This document shows, one piece after another, positions 63,513 through 64,000 of a DNA stretch of 64,000 nt. The translations under genes were made by a program, and so were the position numbers. The notes beneath the pieces were generated by a model that saw nothing but the letters and a program-made list of their open reading frames with translations, made no database searches and had not been told where the DNA came from. The stretch's first letter is position 1; every line of letters begins with the position of its first letter. The DNA is from Clostridia bacterium (lineage in GTDB: Bacteria > Bacillota > Clostridia > UMGS1810). The stretch lies in the NCBI GenBank assembly GCA_017416845.1, contig JAFQBA010000006.1, forward strand, positions 1 to 64,000, read 5' to 3'.

Positions 63513-63600
63513 AGACGGTCGGCTGATAAATAAATTATCTCATTTCTTTGCTCCTCTGTGGTGCTCCACATATGATTAACATATTTCCGTCAGTTACAAA
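63505..63600 (-). promoter_or_regulatory. ZTP (pfl) riboswitch aptamer upstream of purO
   Basis: On the minus strand the conserved pfl features appear in order: an AACUGACGGA block in the 5' part, a GUGGAGCACCAC hairpin followed by AGAGGAGC, an A-rich/linker stretch, then GCCGACCGUCUGGGC at 63509-63523, the 3' domain that binds ZMP/ZTP. The terminator overlaps its end. ZTP riboswitches sense the AICAR ribotide, the substrate of the downstream transformylase, when formyl-folate is short. Recognition is by eye; aptamer limits are approximate. Confidence 0.85.
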
Positions 63601-63647
63601 GAATTATAAATTAAATATATCATATTTCAAAAACATTGTCAAACAAA

Positions 63648-64000
63648 TTATGAATCAATTGTCGAAATTGTAAGAGTTGTTTCTTCAAGAACATCAAGCA
63701 AAACTTTTACAGTGTCCAATGCAGTGAAAATTGTAACGTTGTTTTCAATTGCATAACTTCTTATCATGTAACCGTCGCTTGCCTGGCCTACACTACCTTC
63801 ATCACGGGTATTAATTACATATGCAATATGTCCCATTCTGAGTCTTTCGTGAATTTCGTCACTATCCTCGCTGATCTTGTTGAGAACATGAGTACGGATA
63901 CCGTTTTTCTTGAGAAATTCTGCCGTGCCGATGGTTGCTTCAATGTTAAAGCCAAGATTATAGAAGCGTCTGATAAGCGGAAGAGCTTCTTCTTTATCTT
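63648..64000 (-). CDS. carB: Carbamoyl phosphate synthase large subunit, C-terminal part (runs off the window)
   Basis: The last 117 residues visible form the MGS-like allosteric domain of CarB: FNIEATIGTAEFLKKNGI, RTHVLNKISEDSDEIHERLRMG, VINTRDEGSVGQASDGYMIRSYAIENNV and ALDTVKVLLDVLEE. In other species this domain binds UMP and ornithine/IMP. The gene continues past base 64000 on the minus strand; the full protein would be about 1,070 residues. It ends about 50 bases before the ZTP riboswitch region. Confidence 0.9.
   Translation of the reverse strand, partial: DKEEALPLIRRFYNLGFNIEATIGTAEFLKKNGIRTHVLNKISEDSDEIHERLRMGHIAYVINTRDEGSVGQASDGYMIRSYAIENNVTIFTALDTVKVLLDVLEETTLTISTIDS

Noticed and set aside
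1-64000. CRISPR arrays, insertion sequences, tRNA and rRNA genes, prophage
   Set aside because: I read all gaps between genes, which are all below 300 bases, and saw no direct repeat array, no transposase frame, no cloverleaf-type sequence and no rRNA block.

Overview
The window is one contiguous piece of a low-GC, strictly anaerobic Firmicutes chromosome. It is most likely class Clostridia, in or near the Oscillospiraceae/Ruminococcaceae-type gut lineages; that placement is inference. Support comes from the A+T-rich sequence with AGGAGG-type ribosome binding sites, a Clostridium-order Rnf complex (rnfCDGEAB), a flavodiiron oxygen/NO reductase, ferredoxin-dependent indolepyruvate oxidoreductase, several radical SAM proteins, Firmicutes housekeeping clusters (priA-def-fmt-rsmB-rlmN-prpC-prkC-rsgA-rpe-thiN; yicC-remA-gmk-rpoZ) and two sporulation-type genes (YtxC-like, SpoIIQ-like). 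I see no tRNA, rRNA, CRISPR array, insertion sequence or prophage, and no gene-free stretch longer than 300 bases.

Layout. 1-771 is the 3' part of an AraC-type regulator. 881-1454 is a decayed Fic toxin/antitoxin pair with the toxin cut to 66 residues. 1640-9595 (minus) holds a stand-alone GMP synthase ATPase with a CofE-like ligase, cysteine synthase, a multidomain flavodiiron protein, a DMT exporter and a B12/radical SAM protein. 9622-21251 (minus) holds a YtxC-like protein, a GME-fold protein, a methionine gamma-lyase-type PLP enzyme, IorAB, three tandem M42 aminopeptidases, murD, a candidate 6S-like RNA, a DUF1292 protein, ruvX and a DUF4363/DUF421 pair. 21362-28103 (plus) holds a small unknown protein, pncB and the whole Rnf operon. 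28248-55586 is an unbroken minus-strand array of about 30 genes: XRE-cupin regulator, acyl-CoA synthetase, tyrS, thrC, ispD, ispF, fhs, tsaE, tsaB, rpiB, metK, a radical SAM gene, then the yicC-to-thiN block and an LCP ligase. 55774-61471 has a small lipoprotein, radA, a SpoIIQ-like M23 protein and a DUF4838/CapA pair. 61529-64000 (minus) is nucleotide synthesis: the end of carB, then a ZTP riboswitch controlling purO and a stand-alone AICAR transformylase.

How the genes fit together. Peptide hydrolysis (three M42 enzymes), amino-acid breakdown (IorAB, the PLP lyase) and Rnf fit a fermentative, amino-acid-using anaerobe that converts reduced ferredoxin into an ion gradient. Purine synthesis is organised unusually: split GMP synthase, and a split IMP branch under ZMP/ZTP control. 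Fhs supplies 10-formyl-THF for the AICAR transformylase and for Fmt. The most rewarding items for a second look are the ZTP-riboswitch purO operon, the three M42 paralogs with IorAB, the CofE-like/GMP synthase pair, the candidate 6S-like RNA, the Fic remnant, the operator in front of the XRE-cupin gene, the hairpin that hides the ribosome binding site downstream of metK, and the DUF4838/CapA pair.
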